A stretch of DNA of 64,000 nt from Sesamum alatum (GCA_034509735.1 JACGWO010000001.1:11548854-11612853), one strand, 5' to 3'; positions 11,501 through 25,415 are shown, counted from the first letter of the stretch. The notes: a model not told the origin generated them from the letters alone. Numbers and translations: made by a program.

Positions 11501-14500
11501 TCCTCAATGATTTTTCTGATCATACCTGCTTTCTTGAATATCAGCAACCTTAGAAATCATTTGTTAAAGAGTTGAAAATGAAAAAGCAGGATATAAGAGT
11601 GGGGAATTTTGGCTGTTTGGCTTCTACTAAAAGCCTGTCAACCCACCCACCTGAAAACCGGAAGGTCTTCAGCGATTGATGCTTGAAACTGTCTCTATGT
11701 ATCATTTAAATGGTTTTGAGCTTTTCTTGTCACTATGTATTTATGAATACATAAATGTTTATAAGTATATACTATATATATATGTCTTTGTATATTTATA
11801 GATATGTTCTATATGTATACAGGAAGGTGTTGGTTACATTGTTTACTGAATGGTAGTTCCTGTACTGCATCACAAATACTTGTTCATCTCGGAAACTAAT
11901 ATTACGTTCTCGTCACTTGGGTGCAGAGCAGCAGCATGTTGAAACCAACTTCAATGCGCGCATAGCAAAAGTATCTGTGCTTTTATCGTTCATTGATGAA
12001 GATCAGAAACAGTCCCTGCAAATGAAGGATGCTGAAGACAATACTGATTTGCATATTCATCGTCTGTGCGCACAGTTTGTTGACTTATTTTGTATACTCG
12101 AGGTAATTCTGGATTAGAATTTTCTTTTCTGGATTGGAACATTGTGTGTCTTTAGTAACTTCAGATCTATTTGATTTTCTTATTAATCCACTCCATTGAC
12201 ATAAAATATTGCGATGCCCACAGGTTCGACCTCGAGAAATGAATATCGAATTGATAGTGCAACATATCCAACTAGTTGATCACTTGTGTTCCAAAAACTT
12301 GGCGGATCGCAAGATGCATAGTTGTGATGACAATTGTGAAAGTGGGACCTTAATTAAAAAAATGCAAGAAGGTGTACAAGGTGCTCTTCTGACTTTACAA
12401 GAGTCCAAGAAAGTTACTCGAAAAGCCCACCAGGTTGATCATTCTGTTGGTATATCTCTGAGCATCCAGGAGATTGATGGATGTTGTCACATGATAAATG
12501 GAAAAAATATTTGTGGGGAAGACAACAGTGTAACTTTGCTAAAAACCTCAGGTGTCAGTCAGTGCCATGTCAGGGTAAACTCTGGTTCTTCTGGTGGCTT
12601 GTTAATGGGTCCAACATCTTTTTCATTAAAGCTACCACATTTTGTTTGCTGGGTGAACTTTGATCTAGTTTCTAGGACACTAAAATTTCTGAAAGAGATA
12701 GAAAAGTGTATTGAGATAACTCACATGGAGAGTGGTTTTGTACTGGAGCCGGAAATTAAAAAGTATGGATTTTCACCTATGAGTGACAAAGGTAGAATTT
12801 CACGTCCACGATCAACAAATGTATCGACCAAAGAAGATCTTGAGGGGAATATAGTCTTGTCAAATGCTAGGATAATACTGTGTTTCCCTCTGAAGGAGCG
12901 TAATGATTTTAGCTGCTACTCTTCTTGCAATAAGTTTATTGCTTTGGACTTTATTTCACCAACAATTGGAGGGAAAGATATTCAATCTCCTAATCCGATA
13001 CCTGTTGCTAAATCTGAAAAGAGACACACCATGACCACATCGTGCTCGTTGAAGTTTAACTTTGGTGACTTTTATCTCTTTCTCATTAACTCAGATTTTA
13101 AGGAGAAGATTGATGGAAGTGAAACATACAACAGGCAGGAGGCGAGCTTTTCTGTTGAGAAAATTATTTCTGCTGTGAACAAAACTGGTCATCAGTCTCT
13201 TGTTAGTTTGTTTCTGCAGGAGAATCCTGTGACTGGTCCTTGGATAGCGAAGAAAGCCAAGATTTTGGCTTCTTCAGAAAATGGAAGGAGGGAAGATGGT
13301 AAAGTTGTGGGAAGAGGTTGTGAGTTTGCCTCAGTAACAACTGTTAAAGAAAGCAAAGATTTTGGTGGTCGTACTCGACAAGAGATATTAGCAAGCTCTG
13401 CAATTTTCCTGCATGGACAATTACCTCCTGTTATAATTGATCTCAACAAATCTCAGTTTGAGAACATATTTGGTCTCCTAAATCAGATTGTTGACAATTT
13501 CTCATGCATCATTTCTGAATCAGTCACAACTAAGGAAAAACATTCTGCATTGCAAACGTCAATTCTGGTGGAATGTGATTCTGTAACAGTTTCCCTGGCG
13601 ATGGAGCCAGTAGGGGATGTCAAGTCCTCCATACACTCAGAACTTCCTGGTTCTTGGCTTAGTCTAACTCTCCAAGTGGACAACTTTGAGTTACTTTCTG
13701 CATCAAATATTGGTGGAATAAGTAGTAGCAATTTCTTGTGGCTGGCCCATGGTCAGGGCAGTCTGTGGGGCTCTACTGCTGAAGGTCTACATCGGGAGTT
13801 TCTTCTGATATCATGCAGTGACTCTACTATGGGTCGTGGTGATGGAGAAGGTTCAAATATGTTATCTTCGAGGCATGCGGGATCTGACATTATAAACTTG
13901 TGGGATCCAGAGAGCAATCATAGTTTTACTTCAATTACAGTCAGTGGTGCCACTATTGTTGCAATGGGTGGTCGCCTGGATTGGTTCAATGCAATATTTT
14001 CCTTTTTCATTCTACCATCTACTCAATTTGATCAATTTGCTGATCCTGCTCTGGAAAAGACTTGTGGGTCTTCTTTCATTCTTAACCTGGTGGATGTTGG
14101 CTTGAGTTATGAGCCATACCTTGAAAAAATGCCGGCTAATGAAGGTTCAGGTTGCAAATCTTCTTATATCAATACCAATGAATCCAAGGATGAGCCCTAC
14201 ATTGCTTGTCTGTTGTCTGCGTCTTCCTTGAAACTTTCAAATACAACTGTGTTTGCTTGCCCAGAAGGGGAGTACAAAATTAGACTGCAAGATCTCGGTT
14301 TGCTTATATGTACAGTGTCTGAATCTAAGTTAGTTGGTCGTACTTATACTGTAGAACATCTTCGCAAGAATGGTTATGTGAAGGTTGCAGACGAGGCACA
14401 TGTTGAAGTACTTTTGAGGACGAACTGTGAGAATGGCCATGCGTGGGAATTAGAATGCGTGGAGTCACACATCATGTTAAATACATGCCACGACACAACT

Positions 14501-17500
14501 TTTGGATTAATTAGATTAGCTGCTCAACTCCAAAAGCTGTTTGCACCTGATATGCAAGACTATGTTGTGCACTTGGAAAATAGGTGGAACAATGTGCAGC
14601 AGGTGCATGAGAACAGCGACGAGATGATATTAGATGGTGACTTTTCTCTGACACTTCCACAGACACAGACTTCAAGTCTAGATAAGAAATCCAAGGTAGG
14701 CAATTTGATGGATGAAATATGTGAAGATGTTTTCCAGCTGGATGGGAACTCTGATAGCCAAGCTAAAGTTTTTGAATCACATGTTCGTGGATTGGTCAAT
14801 GATAGTCCTGTTGTAGTTAGTGGGGCTTCATCATCAGAAGAAAAGACCCCTGAGTTTATAGAAGAATATTTCTTGTCAGATCTACGCCCCCTCTCAGAAC
14901 TTGCTCTGAAAAGCCAGTCATCTGACATTCTTGTTTGCAAGACTGATGTTGTTGGAGAGGTCCGAATGGGACATGGTGGTTGGTATGCGGATACCCCATT
15001 AAGAATATTAGAAAATCATGCTTCAAAAGTGCAGCAGACTAATGTGCGGAAACCTTTAGGGTTTGAGGTTTCTTTAAGTGTTCCTGAACATATTGATGAC
15101 AGGAAAGCTGAGGGTCATGTACTTCTTAGGAATATGAATGTCATTTGGAGAATGTATGGTGGTTCTGACTGGTGCAACCCTCAGAATATCTCTCAGGCTT
15201 CTGGAGTGACTTGTGGAAGGGACGCAGCTGTCTGTTTAGAGCTTGCCTTGTCTGGAATAGGGTTTAACTATGACGTTTACCCTGATGGTGAATTAACTGC
15301 ATCTAGGCTTTCTCTCACCATTCAGGATTTCTGCCTGAATGACAAAAGTGATGATGCACCATGGAAGCTGGTATTGAACTATCTGAAATTCAGTGTATCT
15401 GTTGATTTTGTATTACCACAGTCTGATTTACAATTTGGTTTTTGATTGGAAGGTTCTCGGATATTATCACTCAAAAAACCATCCAAGAAAGGCCTCTTCA
15501 AAAGCAGTGAAGCTAAATATGGAAGCTGTCAAACCAGACCCTTCAATCCGTATAGAGGAAAACCGGTATGCTTTCTTTTTTCCTTTTCTTCTTTGACCAC
15601 TTCTTTTGGATCTTTGAAGGAAGTTTCTGCTGTTGCGTAGTAGCTTGAATCCATTGTTTCTGTTGGATATTGGGATATCATGTTAAGACTCCATTCAGTA
15701 GGGACTTGAGGCTGGCTGGGTAGGGGAACAGATGGGGATGGGAGTTACCAACTTTTTTCACGTTTCGTTAGGGGAGACGAGGGTGATGAAGGAGAAGATA
15801 GAGTCTGGGGCTGAGGCATACCCTCCAACTACTCAATTTTCAGATCCTTCTTGCGGATGAGCTGGAGGGAAATCTATAATCGAAAGACCAATATCTGTTT
15901 TTAGTAATAGGAGCGCTTTTGTTATTGTTTGTAAATATGGTAGAAAAAAATATGTGAAGACCTGTAAATGGGGCCCCTTCCCCGCCTCCACTGCTCATAA
16001 CCTAACAAAGGATAGGGGGTGCTCTGCCCTTCACCTCAATCATATCTGACTTCGCTTTCAAGCATGATCTGTTCTCTGACCTGAAGTCTAGATTTGCAGG
16101 GATGCATGACCTTATGAACTGTTTTCTTTTGCTTTGCAGCCGCTCAGGAATTCTAAGTCATTCTTCAATTGTCCCTTTTTTGTGCTGTGCCATTGTCATC
16201 ATGACATACATTTGAAATCTGGATTTTAGTGAATTGTGGAAACTCTTTCTCTTTTTTTTTTTAAATCTAAATCTTCTAGTCACAATTCATATTGCATAAT
16301 TGCATGGGCAGATAGTACCTCTCTGTTTATTCATGAGCATAAACTGAACACTTTTTATGTGGTGCTTTTCTGATTCTAATTATATTTCCTTTCCAGGTTA
16401 CGAATTGCTTTACTTCCTTTGCGGTTGCATCTTCATCAGAGCCAACTTGATTTTCTCATCAGCTTTTTTGGCGGACAAAGTTCATCAGATGACCCCACCC
16501 CTGGTACTCTGGGTTTGACTAACTCAGGAGAGCCATCTGAGAAGAGTGACAGTCTACAGGGTAGTGCCATCAGTGAGGAGGCATTTCTTACTTACTTTCA
16601 GGAAAGTTCGAGTCTAATTTATGAATGGACCTAATTTGAATCTTCATTAGATGACTCACAAACACCCAATTAAATGCCTATCCTAATTGGTCTTATCTTA
16701 ATTAGAACTGGCTGTTTATCATCTTTGCTCTGCCTGTGTTGATTTTGCTTTGCAAAATACTTCTAAGATCCAATATTCCTGTTAGCATTCTGTCATATCA
16801 GTTATTATGTTGCTACCAACTGGGACCTTGGTGATACACTATGGCAACTAAATTAGGCTTGCTCAAATCTATTTGCTTTCTTACAGAAATTTGAGATCTG
16901 GCCGATGGTGATTCGAGTTGATTACAGTCCTTGCCGTGTTGACTTAACTGCGCTAAGGGGTGGCAATTATGTTGAGCTCATTAACCTTGTACCTTGGAAG
17001 GTAATATTCTGATTAATGCCGACTCTTAATCTGATAACTTTGACTAATAGTTTTGCAACCCTTGAAAGATTAGAAAATGAACACGTGCAAGACCTATGGT
17101 TGGATAAATAACCTTAGGTTTAAATAAAGGAGGAAGCTAAGGTCTCCGACTCTGAAAAAAGAAATTAACCAGAGATTTTGTGTCATGAACTTAATAGTCT
17201 CCATTGATATGCATATCGATGCTTGTTACTTTATGGTTTCCACTTTCCTGTGTTGGTATTGCGAGGCTCTTTTGTCCGCTGAGAGATACTGTCTCTTGCA
17301 TATGCTCTCTGTGCACTTATGTTTATGTATATGTTGGACAAACTCTTTCTCCAAAGTAAGGCTGGTAGGGCCACATGATATCTGTAAATGACTCCCTTTA
17401 ACAGCTAAAAGATACATGTGCTATTTGAATATATCATTATTTTGCTGTAGTTTCCTCCAGAACTTTCTCTTTGTGATCCAACTTTATGTCAAAGTTTACT

Positions 17501-19506
17501 TCTTTCAAAACTTGTGTTGGAGACATCTGGTTGATGCCTGCAGTGGCCTTGCGTCCTGCTTTTGGAATTTCCACATGATGCTGAAGGAGGCCCTGTATTG
17601 GTTGTCATGCTAAATAAGTCTGCTTTTCTGAAAATAAAATTTAATGTAAAAGAGGCTAGTTGTTCATCCACACAGGAATGTCACTTAACTGTTTAAATCC
17701 ATTTCTAATGGCTTCTAATCCAGGGTGTGGAGTTACAACTCAAACATGTGCAAGGAGTTGGTCTCTATGGCTGGGGCAGTGTTTGTGAAACGATATTAGG
17801 AGAGTGGTTGGAAGATATTTCTCAAAATCAGGTTCAGTTGAATCTGACCACGATTCACTTTCTTATAAGTTTTTTGTGATTGCATGAGTATTAACAAACT
17901 GCATATCCCGTAGATTCACAAACTGTTGAAAGGTCTTCCTCCTATTAAGTCTCTGGTTGCTGTTGGTTCTGGAGCTGCAAAGTTGGTGACTCTGCCTATG
18001 AAGAGCTATAAAAAGGATCATAGATTACTCAAAGGAATGCAAAGAGGTAACTATTGCAATGAACATATCCCATCTGTTTATAGTGTGAGTTCTGTTTGCA
18101 AGATGCAAACTCTCAGCTTTTTGCATGTGTATCTGTACTGCTGGAGTTTTGTTTACACAATCAATCTTAAATACTTCGTCTTTGGTTGTGCTGAAGATAC
18201 AGAAGTTGAACAAATTGCATTGCTCTGTTGTGAACATGAAAAGACATCGATTGAATTCAATTTATACATAAATTTGCAATGTAGAATGCATAATTTTTAA
18301 GCTAGTTTGTCATTGGCATGGGATTCCATGTCCGGAAGAGCAGGTAAGATGAGAGAAGCAGCGAACAATGTTTTGAAACGAGGAAGCCCTGGAATGGGGA
18401 TGAAAGGTTAAGCGGACACATAATTGTTTGAAATTTGGTCAAATGACAATTTTGTGAGCATTGTTGGAGCTATTGAAATGGATGCCCTGCTGGCAGTTTT
18501 TAGATTTCATATGTTCTATGCTCATTTAATGCGAAGTCCTTGACCATTGAGCATGTAACTATTTTTCATCCCAATGAAACACTTATAGGCAACCTGCATT
18601 TTTTAATTGCTTCTTTTAAGATTCATTTTAAGTCTGAAATGAACTGCCATTATAGGTACATTCGCATTTCTTAGAAGCATTTCGCTTGAAGCTATTGGGC
18701 TAGGAGTACATTTGGCTGCAGGAGCTCATAACGTCCTCCATCAAGCAGAATATATTCTCTCTAGTATTCCACCTTCTGTACCATGGCCAGTAGAAAACGA
18801 CGTGGGTGCTAAAGTGAAATCAAATCAGCCTAATGATGCTCAACAAGGGATTCAACAGGTTAATATTTTGACTCATCCTAACTGTTGATTGGTTGTTATG
18901 GTGCTATCTTCCTTTATTTTGAATTAAGAAATCCTTACTATTCATTCAAGACATGCAAAAAGGCTTTTCACAATTTTCCTACTGGGAAAGAATAGCTGCA
19001 TTGTCATTGTTTCCCATAGTTCCTCCTGTAGCTGGAAACACTTAGTATTACTGTTTCTTTGAATAAGTATCTGAAAATATTGTTGGCAGGCTTGCCAGAG
19101 CATTAGTGATGGCGTAGGCAAATCGGCTTCTGCCTTGGTACAAACCCCCTTGAAAAGATATCAGCGTGGTGCTAGCATTGGTTCTGCTTTGGCTACTGCT
19201 GTGCAGTCTGCTCCAGCTGCAGCTATAGCCCCAGCTTCTGCTGCTATGCGTGCAGTGCATTGTGCTCTTCTTGGCTTTAGGAACAGGTTGATTATCCCTG
19301 TGTGTATGCTGTGTTTTATGTATATTATGCCTCTACCACTCTGTTCTTCATTTGTTGTGTGTGTGTGTGTTGGTATTGCTTGCTTAATGTTTCAATGGAT
19401 AGCCATATCATGGAAATTTTTGTATGGCAGCCTTGACCCTGAGCGTAAGAGAGAGTCTCTGGAAAAATACTTGGGTAGAACCCCGCCTCAGGAATCCATG
19501 CAGTAG
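8509..19506 (+). CDS. ATG2: Autophagy-related protein 2 (ATG2), lipid-transfer protein
   Basis: Thirteen exons: 8509-8712, 9085-10136, 10528-10676, 11927-12102, 12224-15370, 15453-15565, 16397-16601, 16887-17000, 17724-17831, 17914-18046, 18656-18858, 19090-19286 and 19431-19506. All phases agree and give about 1958 residues, close to the roughly 1900 usual in plants. Residues 1-110 form the chorein-type N-terminus ([20 protein letters not shown]). The ATG2-CAD region begins near residue 1683 ([20 protein letters not shown]), and the ATG_C domain with the [15 protein letters not shown] segment lies near residue 1820. ATG2 is known to bridge the ER and the growing phagophore with ATG18 and ATG9 and to channel phospholipids for autophagosome expansion. 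One exon of 3147 nt carries over half the protein. Intron 7 lacks a GT donor (CAG|GAAAGT at 16601/16602); otherwise the gene looks intact. Confidence 0.95.
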
Positions 19507-21558
19507 ATGCGCACAAAAGCAAAAGAATTATGTCAGCTATTATGGTTGAGACAAGCTCTATAGATTTCACTTTGTGGCAGCTCTTCAATGCATAAGCGGG
19601 TGATGAAAAAGTGATGTTACTCTCATATCAGAGAATATCAGAAACTTCGTAGCTACAGAGAAGAGCAAATCGTTTCTACTATCTGATTCCGTTTTCTTAG
19701 GTAAAGATTCATTATACAATGTGACTTGCAGCTCTTACTGAATATGCAAGCTTTTCTTAATCTATTTTGAGATTGTGATCCGTCTGAAACATTTATCCAA
19801 TTTGTGAGAAAATGACTTTCTGTGAGCATACATGTTGCTGGTTTGCAATCAAATGAAATCATGGCATATAAATAGGTTGTCGTCTTGCTAGGATGAAGTG
19901 CTACTTGAGAACGAGTTTCCCCCCTTCATTCTGTCGACTTGTTTCAAACCAATAGGTCATGTTCCATAACATTATATGAGTAAAGAATCCATGCTTTGAG
20001 TGGCTTGTTCCCATTTCATGATGAATGAGCAAAGCCGACAATTCATTCGAAGCATGCTGAAACACATGGATCTCAGTAGCAGCCTGTTATGCATATTCTT
20101 TATTTTCCACTTATAGCATTGACTTACATAGAATACCTGCATTACAATTTCAAGAAGGTATAGATTTTGATCCCAAATCCGAAGCGCTAAAGTTTCCATT
20201 ATTATGGTTCGTGCAAACTAAAATATTGCATCACATGTAGTGTCATAACTAACAGCAATTTTGGGTTTCTTTGTTAACTTGTATATATGCTTGTTTCCAG
20301 GTGTACAGAGATATATATACATATATGCCTGATGTACAGATAGGGAACACCATTAAAGGACATTTTTTCTTGTCAGAAGACAGATTCTGTAGATATTGTA
20401 AATGTTTGATGATCATAGGTTTTTAACACATCAATCCCAGCCTTGTAATTAGGGTTCATTGGTTTGGCAGATTAAGCCTCCTTCAAATGTAATTATGGTT
20501 GCTATTCGTTTTTGCTCTCATACTATTGGTGATTTTATATGTTGCTGTAAATATACCTACATTGTAATTAGTGATCATTGGTTGGTTTTAGAATTATGTT
20601 CTTGAAAATGTAATTATGATTGCCGTATACGATTGTATGCGCTGGTACAATTCTAATGCTATATTTATAATGTAATCCTGAAGAAGTGACCTACTCTTTC
20701 ATTGATATTAATCTGATGTACTCTTTCTTCTGCATTTAGTTTCTGTTATACCTTTGCTGGTTGTTGGCTTCGAAAGGAAACTTATTTGCGTCCGCGGTAT
20801 TTGAAGATAATGTGTTTACCATAACATTAGTGAAATGCAAATTTCGTTCGGTTTCGTTTTTCTGCTTCATTCGGAGATGGTATATGATAAAATCTTGTGA
20901 GGATGGAAATTCGTCCCGTTTTATTGTATGCACCCAACACATACATACACACCCAAAGTTCGAATACAAAATCTTTTACAAGAAAGTTTTGTGCCCGAAT
21001 CATTAGACTGCCCATCCAGGGACGAAAAACACTTTCTTCTTTCTTACACTTAATATCACAAAGCGTCTTGTACATTTATCCGTGACTGATATCAGTGCAG
21101 TAGTATTCTATTAGCAAAAATCCCAAACACATAAAACTATAAGAAAACAAATGGTGAGTTTCATTGCACTGAATCAGAAGAATCAAATTACACATACAAA
21201 TTATTACATTAGAACTTCGGCTCCCCACATTTGTACAGAAAAAAGGAGAAAAAGAAGGCAAGAAAGAAGAAAAGCACGATGAGCTGCAACCTCTTGTGTA
21301 CACAGATCCCACTAGTTATGAAAGGATGAGGAGGGATCAAACTCAAGAACTCCATCTATCTCTACATTAACTCCTCTAACATTAGCAGAAGCAACAAAAA
21401 ATTCTTCCTCATCAAGACCAAATGAAACGAGCACTAGAAAGACCCTGCAACACAAACATCAAAAATCAACACAAAAACTCTTACGTGTAAAGTTCAAGAA
21501 ATTATCCTACAGTCGAAATTTTAATGTTGTCTCACCTTCAAAAGGTCTCAGAAACGAT
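19507..21558. other. ATG2 3' UTR and tail-to-tail spacer
   Basis: This lies between the ATG2 stop and the 3' end of the minus-strand small gene. Long T-rich and TGTA-containing stretches to about 20450 are consistent with an ATG2 3' UTR and polyadenylation region. No further coding sequence was recognised; short frames at 19972-20199 and 20736-21085 have no family character. Confidence 0.45.
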
Positions 21559-21981
21559 CTACCGAGTCTTCATCTCATCCACACTTTGCAGAGATCCATC
21601 ACTAGATTTCTTAGGTACAACCTGTGATCTCTTGAGACCTAATCTCTCCTTCCACCGGTTTGCGCCTTTGGGCAACCTCGACGACACATCCTCATAGTCA
21701 TCATCACCGGCAAGAAGCTCGTCACGAAGGGTAGTCGTTTTCGTGCAGTTTTCCCTCAAGGGAAGCATTTTTCCCTTGAAGAAGAGCTCATCAGCAGAGA
21801 TCATTGTGTAGTTAGGGACAGAGAACTCGAAATCCGACGAGACGGGAGCTTCTCTGTAGCTGTTGTCAAGCTTGATGGGCTGTTGAGGATCAGCAAAATC
21901 ATTAGAGAATGATATTCTTGGACTCATGGTGTTGTAGAGTCCTTGATGTTGTTCATTGTTGAACATGTTTAAGCATGCCAT
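21559..21981 (-). CDS. Small conserved plant protein of unknown function, 140 aa
   Basis: An uninterrupted frame beginning MACLNMFNNEQHQ. Visible features are a MSPRISFSNDF segment near residue 19, an acidic/aromatic SSDFEFSV segment near residue 48, the MISADELFFKGKMLPL segment near residue 60, and a basic C-terminal stretch GANRWKERLGLKR near residue 105. The xEFSV...SADELFxxGKxLP pattern recurs in small uncharacterised plant proteins of the DUF1645 / membrane-associated kinase regulator type; I cannot place it more precisely. There is no signal peptide or membrane span. It lies tail-to-tail with ATG2, as the small gene At3g19200 does in Arabidopsis by my recollection, which supports a real conserved gene. 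A TATA element sits about 107 bp upstream. Confidence 0.8.
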   Translation of the reverse strand: MACLNMFNNEQHQGLYNTMSPRISFSNDFADPQQPIKLDNSYREAPVSSDFEFSVPNYTMISADELFFKGKMLPLRENCTKTTTLRDELLAGDDDYEDVSSRLPKGANRWKERLGLKRSQVVPKKSSDGSLQSVDEMKTR

Positions 21982-22086
21982 TGGGCTGTAGTAAGAAACA
22001 AGAAAGAAAGAAAGCTCAAGGGCTGCTGTGCAGTTAAAATTTCTTTCTTCTTCTTTGTTTGGAGTTCACATGCAGTGTGGGAACCC

Positions 22087-22094
22087 TTTATATA
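22087..22094 (-). promoter_or_regulatory. TATA box of the 140-aa protein gene
   Basis: Read on the minus strand the sequence is CACCTATATAAAGGG, a strong plant TATA element, 106-113 bp before the ATG at 21981. It predicts a transcription start near 22060 and a 5' UTR of about 80 nt. The presumed leader (21982-22060) is rich in CT/TTC on the minus strand, as is common. Confidence 0.6.
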
Positions 22095-22156
22095 GGTGAC
22101 TAGTTGTCTCATGTGCATGTAGGACTTCTTTAAATTTCTATGTAAAAAAAACAAAA

Positions 22157-22410
22157 GGGATAATTACATTTGTACACCTGATCTATGATCTATTTACACA
22201 AATTACTCTTGTTTTTTGCATAACTACAAAAACCACCCTTGACAACTAAAAAGTAGGGACAGTTTGTGTAGTAATACTGATGTTTTTGTGGGTTGTTGTA
22301 TATATAAGTGATGTCGACGCTTCTGATGGATGTATGCATAATTATCCAAAAGTTAGGGATGATTTGTGTAAAATAGATAATAGGTTAAGAGATATAAATA
22401 TAATTATCCT
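22157..22410. mobile_element. Foldback MITE, about 250 bp, upstream of the small gene
   Basis: Left arm AGGGATAATTACATTTGTAC...ATCTATTTACACAAATTACTC is mirrored by the right arm GATGATTTGTGTAAAATAGA...AATATAATTATCCT. The inner parts pair too (AACCACCCTTGACAACT with AAAAGTTAGGGATG-like sequence). It sits about 60 bp beyond the TATA box of the 21559-21981 gene, so it forms part of that gene's upstream region. Confidence 0.65.
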
Positions 22411-23208
22411 GAAATAAAATAATTAAAAATAGAGCAGGTGAAACTTGTAAGAAATATGGATTGTGGGCTTTATTTGGATTTGAAATATGAGTAGTTGTGT
22501 ATTTATTCAAGACAAGAAGACCTCAATTATGGCTTTCTTTTGGAGGCAGCAAAGTGGACATAGCATGTATATAATAATAATCTTCATCAGATCTATATCA
22601 TGTAGGATACTCTATACATTTTTTTAACTTTTATTATTAACTTTTCATAAGACTTACAGGTAAGAGACATGTGAATTCCACACTGTGTCTCTCACTAGTG
22701 CCTATCCGTGTACATGTTCACTCACTGCATGTTACAATGCCTTGTAAACACATTTACTTACTATTATTATTATTATTATCTTCTTGAAAACTGAATTATC
22801 ATAAAGTAGAAAGATAAGGTGATTATATTACCAATTTCTGAAATGAAAATCAAGGTAATTAATGAAAAGTCGAATTCTTTTCCAGACCAGGTTCTTGACG
22901 AGGTGATATTTAAAAAGGTCACCAATAATACAGGAAATAGTACAAAATGTCTTGTCTTTTCAATTTAAAGAAGAAAAAAATCAAATTCTTCTCATGCAAA
23001 ATTTTATGTAGTTGGATGTGGAGTTGGCATGAGCAAGGATTAATGTTTATGGTATGTAGATGGTAGTTGTGAGGTTAAAGCGTTATTTAATATGAAGAGT
23101 ACTAATTAAGATCATGCAAAGCAATTTCTGAAATCAAGGGTTCAAACAACATGCACGATTATCATTAGCAGCCAGTCAATAGATTTGGTTAGAAGCAAAC
23201 AATATATA
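22411..23208. other. Intergenic, no feature recognised
   Basis: AT-rich, with a short (ATT)n tract near 22762. No coding frame or element end was identified. Confidence 0.5.
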
Positions 23209-23810
23209 TTTGTATTTGGGTAAATCACAATAACCTCCTTTGAGATTTAGTATAATTATGAATACTCCCTCGTTATTTCTAAAATTACAAATATCCCCTT
23301 CGAGGTTTGTAATTTTTAATTCAAGGGTCTGAAATGGTCTATTTTGCCCTTGATTTTTTTTAATTGTAAAAAATATCAGCCGATGCAAATTACATTATTG
23401 CTCCTCTGTGTAAGAAACATCTCTCTGTGCATTCTTGTCCAAAAAAATTTAAAAAATAACTTAACTTATATAAGGGCATTTTGGTCAGTTCACCCATAAA
23501 ATGGATGAAAATGGGTTATTTGTTAGACGATTACAAACCTCAAGAGGTATTTGTAATTTTTAAAACAATGAGAAACTCCCATGGTGGACCTGAAGGCTCT
23601 CCTTCTTACTGTAGCTTGAGGTTCTCCCTCCCTGCCACCTTGCATCTCTGCCCTCCACCCATTGCTTCCCCTGCTCGTCTTCACCCTCTGCTCCTGTACT
23701 TTCCTTGACCTCTCTGTGTCTCCAATCCCTTGGTCTAGTTCCCAGTCTCTCAACTACCCAATTTATTCCCTTAACCAAACCCTGTAACTTGCCTTACATT
23801 CAATCCCCTC

Positions 23811-24680
23811 ATGGATTCCCATGACCTAATTAATAGTCTAATTGATAAGACATCCCTTATTGAATTCTCTGATGAAGAGGACCCCCTTGTGGACGAAAAA
23901 ACCCCTCTCTCACACTTCCCCATTATTGCAAAAACCATATGTGACAAACCCAACAACCCTCAAATCCACCCTCACCAAGTCGTGGAGTTTACCATAAACA
24001 CCCAAACGAACCAAATTGAACAGAACACCGTAGCATTCCTCCTTGAGAAGGAGGAAGATCGCACACGCATTTTAAGGAACAGTCCATGGTGCTTTCGCGG
24101 AAATCTCATTGTCCTGAAACCATGGCTACCCGAGGAAGCCCTCGCAGACGTCGACTTGACGAAATTCCAGATTTGGGTACAAGTGTCCGGACTCCCAGTG
24201 AGGTTGTAAACAAAAGAGTGGCTGAAAAAATTGGAAACAATATTAGTAAATTTGTGTGTACTGATCTGGCCACGGACTCACACCGGTTGAGGAAAGCTCT
24301 CTGAATTCGTCTGGAGATTGGAATTAAAGAACCCCTCAGAGACCACATCCGCTTCATAGGCCCTGATAAAAAGACCTATATCCTTGAAATCAGGTACGAA
24401 AAACTTGGGGACTTCTGTCATGTCTGTGGGATTGTTGGCCATAAAATTGCATCTTGTTCTGAAAAACCCAAAAACCCAACCAACCCCCCTGACCCCCATC
24501 CTTTCAAATATGGCCCTTGGCTTAAAGCTGAGAACCAAGCTATTCAAAACCCCTTCATCTCGGAACTCAAGAAACAAATTGTCACAGATCTTTCTAATCC
24601 GTCCGACAACCACCGTTACGCCCAGAACATGGAAACGAAGCCTAACCAGAAAACCCGTACACAGGCCCCTGAACTAGAAA
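23811..24680 (+). pseudogene. LINE ORF1 remnant (DUF4283-type gag with zinc knuckle)
   Basis: The frame from 23811 reads MDSHDLINSLIDKTSLIEF and continues with the plant-LINE gag signature SPWCFRGNLIVLKPW near residue 92 and FQIWVQVSGLP near residue 118. It is cut by a stop at 24207. In another frame a CCHC knuckle follows (CHVCGIVGHKIASC, about 24418-24460). DUF4283/zinc-knuckle proteins bind the element RNA. Several internal stops make it nonfunctional. Confidence 0.8.
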
Positions 24681-25415
24681 ACAAAAATAGAAACCACCAC
24701 CTACTCCTCCCCCCTCCCCCCGCCACCAACAACCGAGGAAAGCCAAAAAAGACAATCTGCACCCATTAACCCCCCTGAGAACCCCCACCTACCTAATAAA
24801 TGCTCTGACACCAAGCCTAAAAATTTTTTCCCATATCCTCCGGCCCAGTAATAGAGACCATCCAACTACTGTTGACTGGGCTACTGACGAAGCCGCCAAA
24901 CAATACAGGCCCTGCTGATGTTAAGCCAAACCCTGTATGATTTCCACCCTCAAAGACCCAACCTCTACACAACCCAACTAATCCCCAAGCCACTGTAGTA
25001 CCCTTATCCCTGAAAAAGCCCAATCCAACAAAAGGGCCCCCTCCAACCCATTCAGAATCTTGTCCAAGCCAAACGCCATAAACCAAATAATCTGCTTAGG
25101 CCCCTTACCTTTCCCATACACATAAGCCATCCCGCATTCAGAACAACTGAAATATGGAAACCAACATCCCCAACTCAAGACAGCGAGCATGGAATAGTCC
25201 TGGAAATGCTGGAGGAAAACAATACTGTTCACCAAAAAAGAAGAGTGATCAAAATGAAGGAAAGAGCCAGAAATTAGCATGCTTCAGAAACGAGGAAAAC
25301 ACAAGAAATGGAAATTGCTCTGAGGAAAAAAGTGGTACCCAAAACATGATGGAATTTACTGAATGTACTGTTCTCAATTGCGAGGGCCCGAAGGGGCCAC
25401 GGGAGTAATCATACG

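Noticed and set aside
13192..14940. Minus-strand frames of 82-126 codons opposite the long ATG2 exon
   Set aside because: Antisense shadows of a 3-kb coding exon; no family character.
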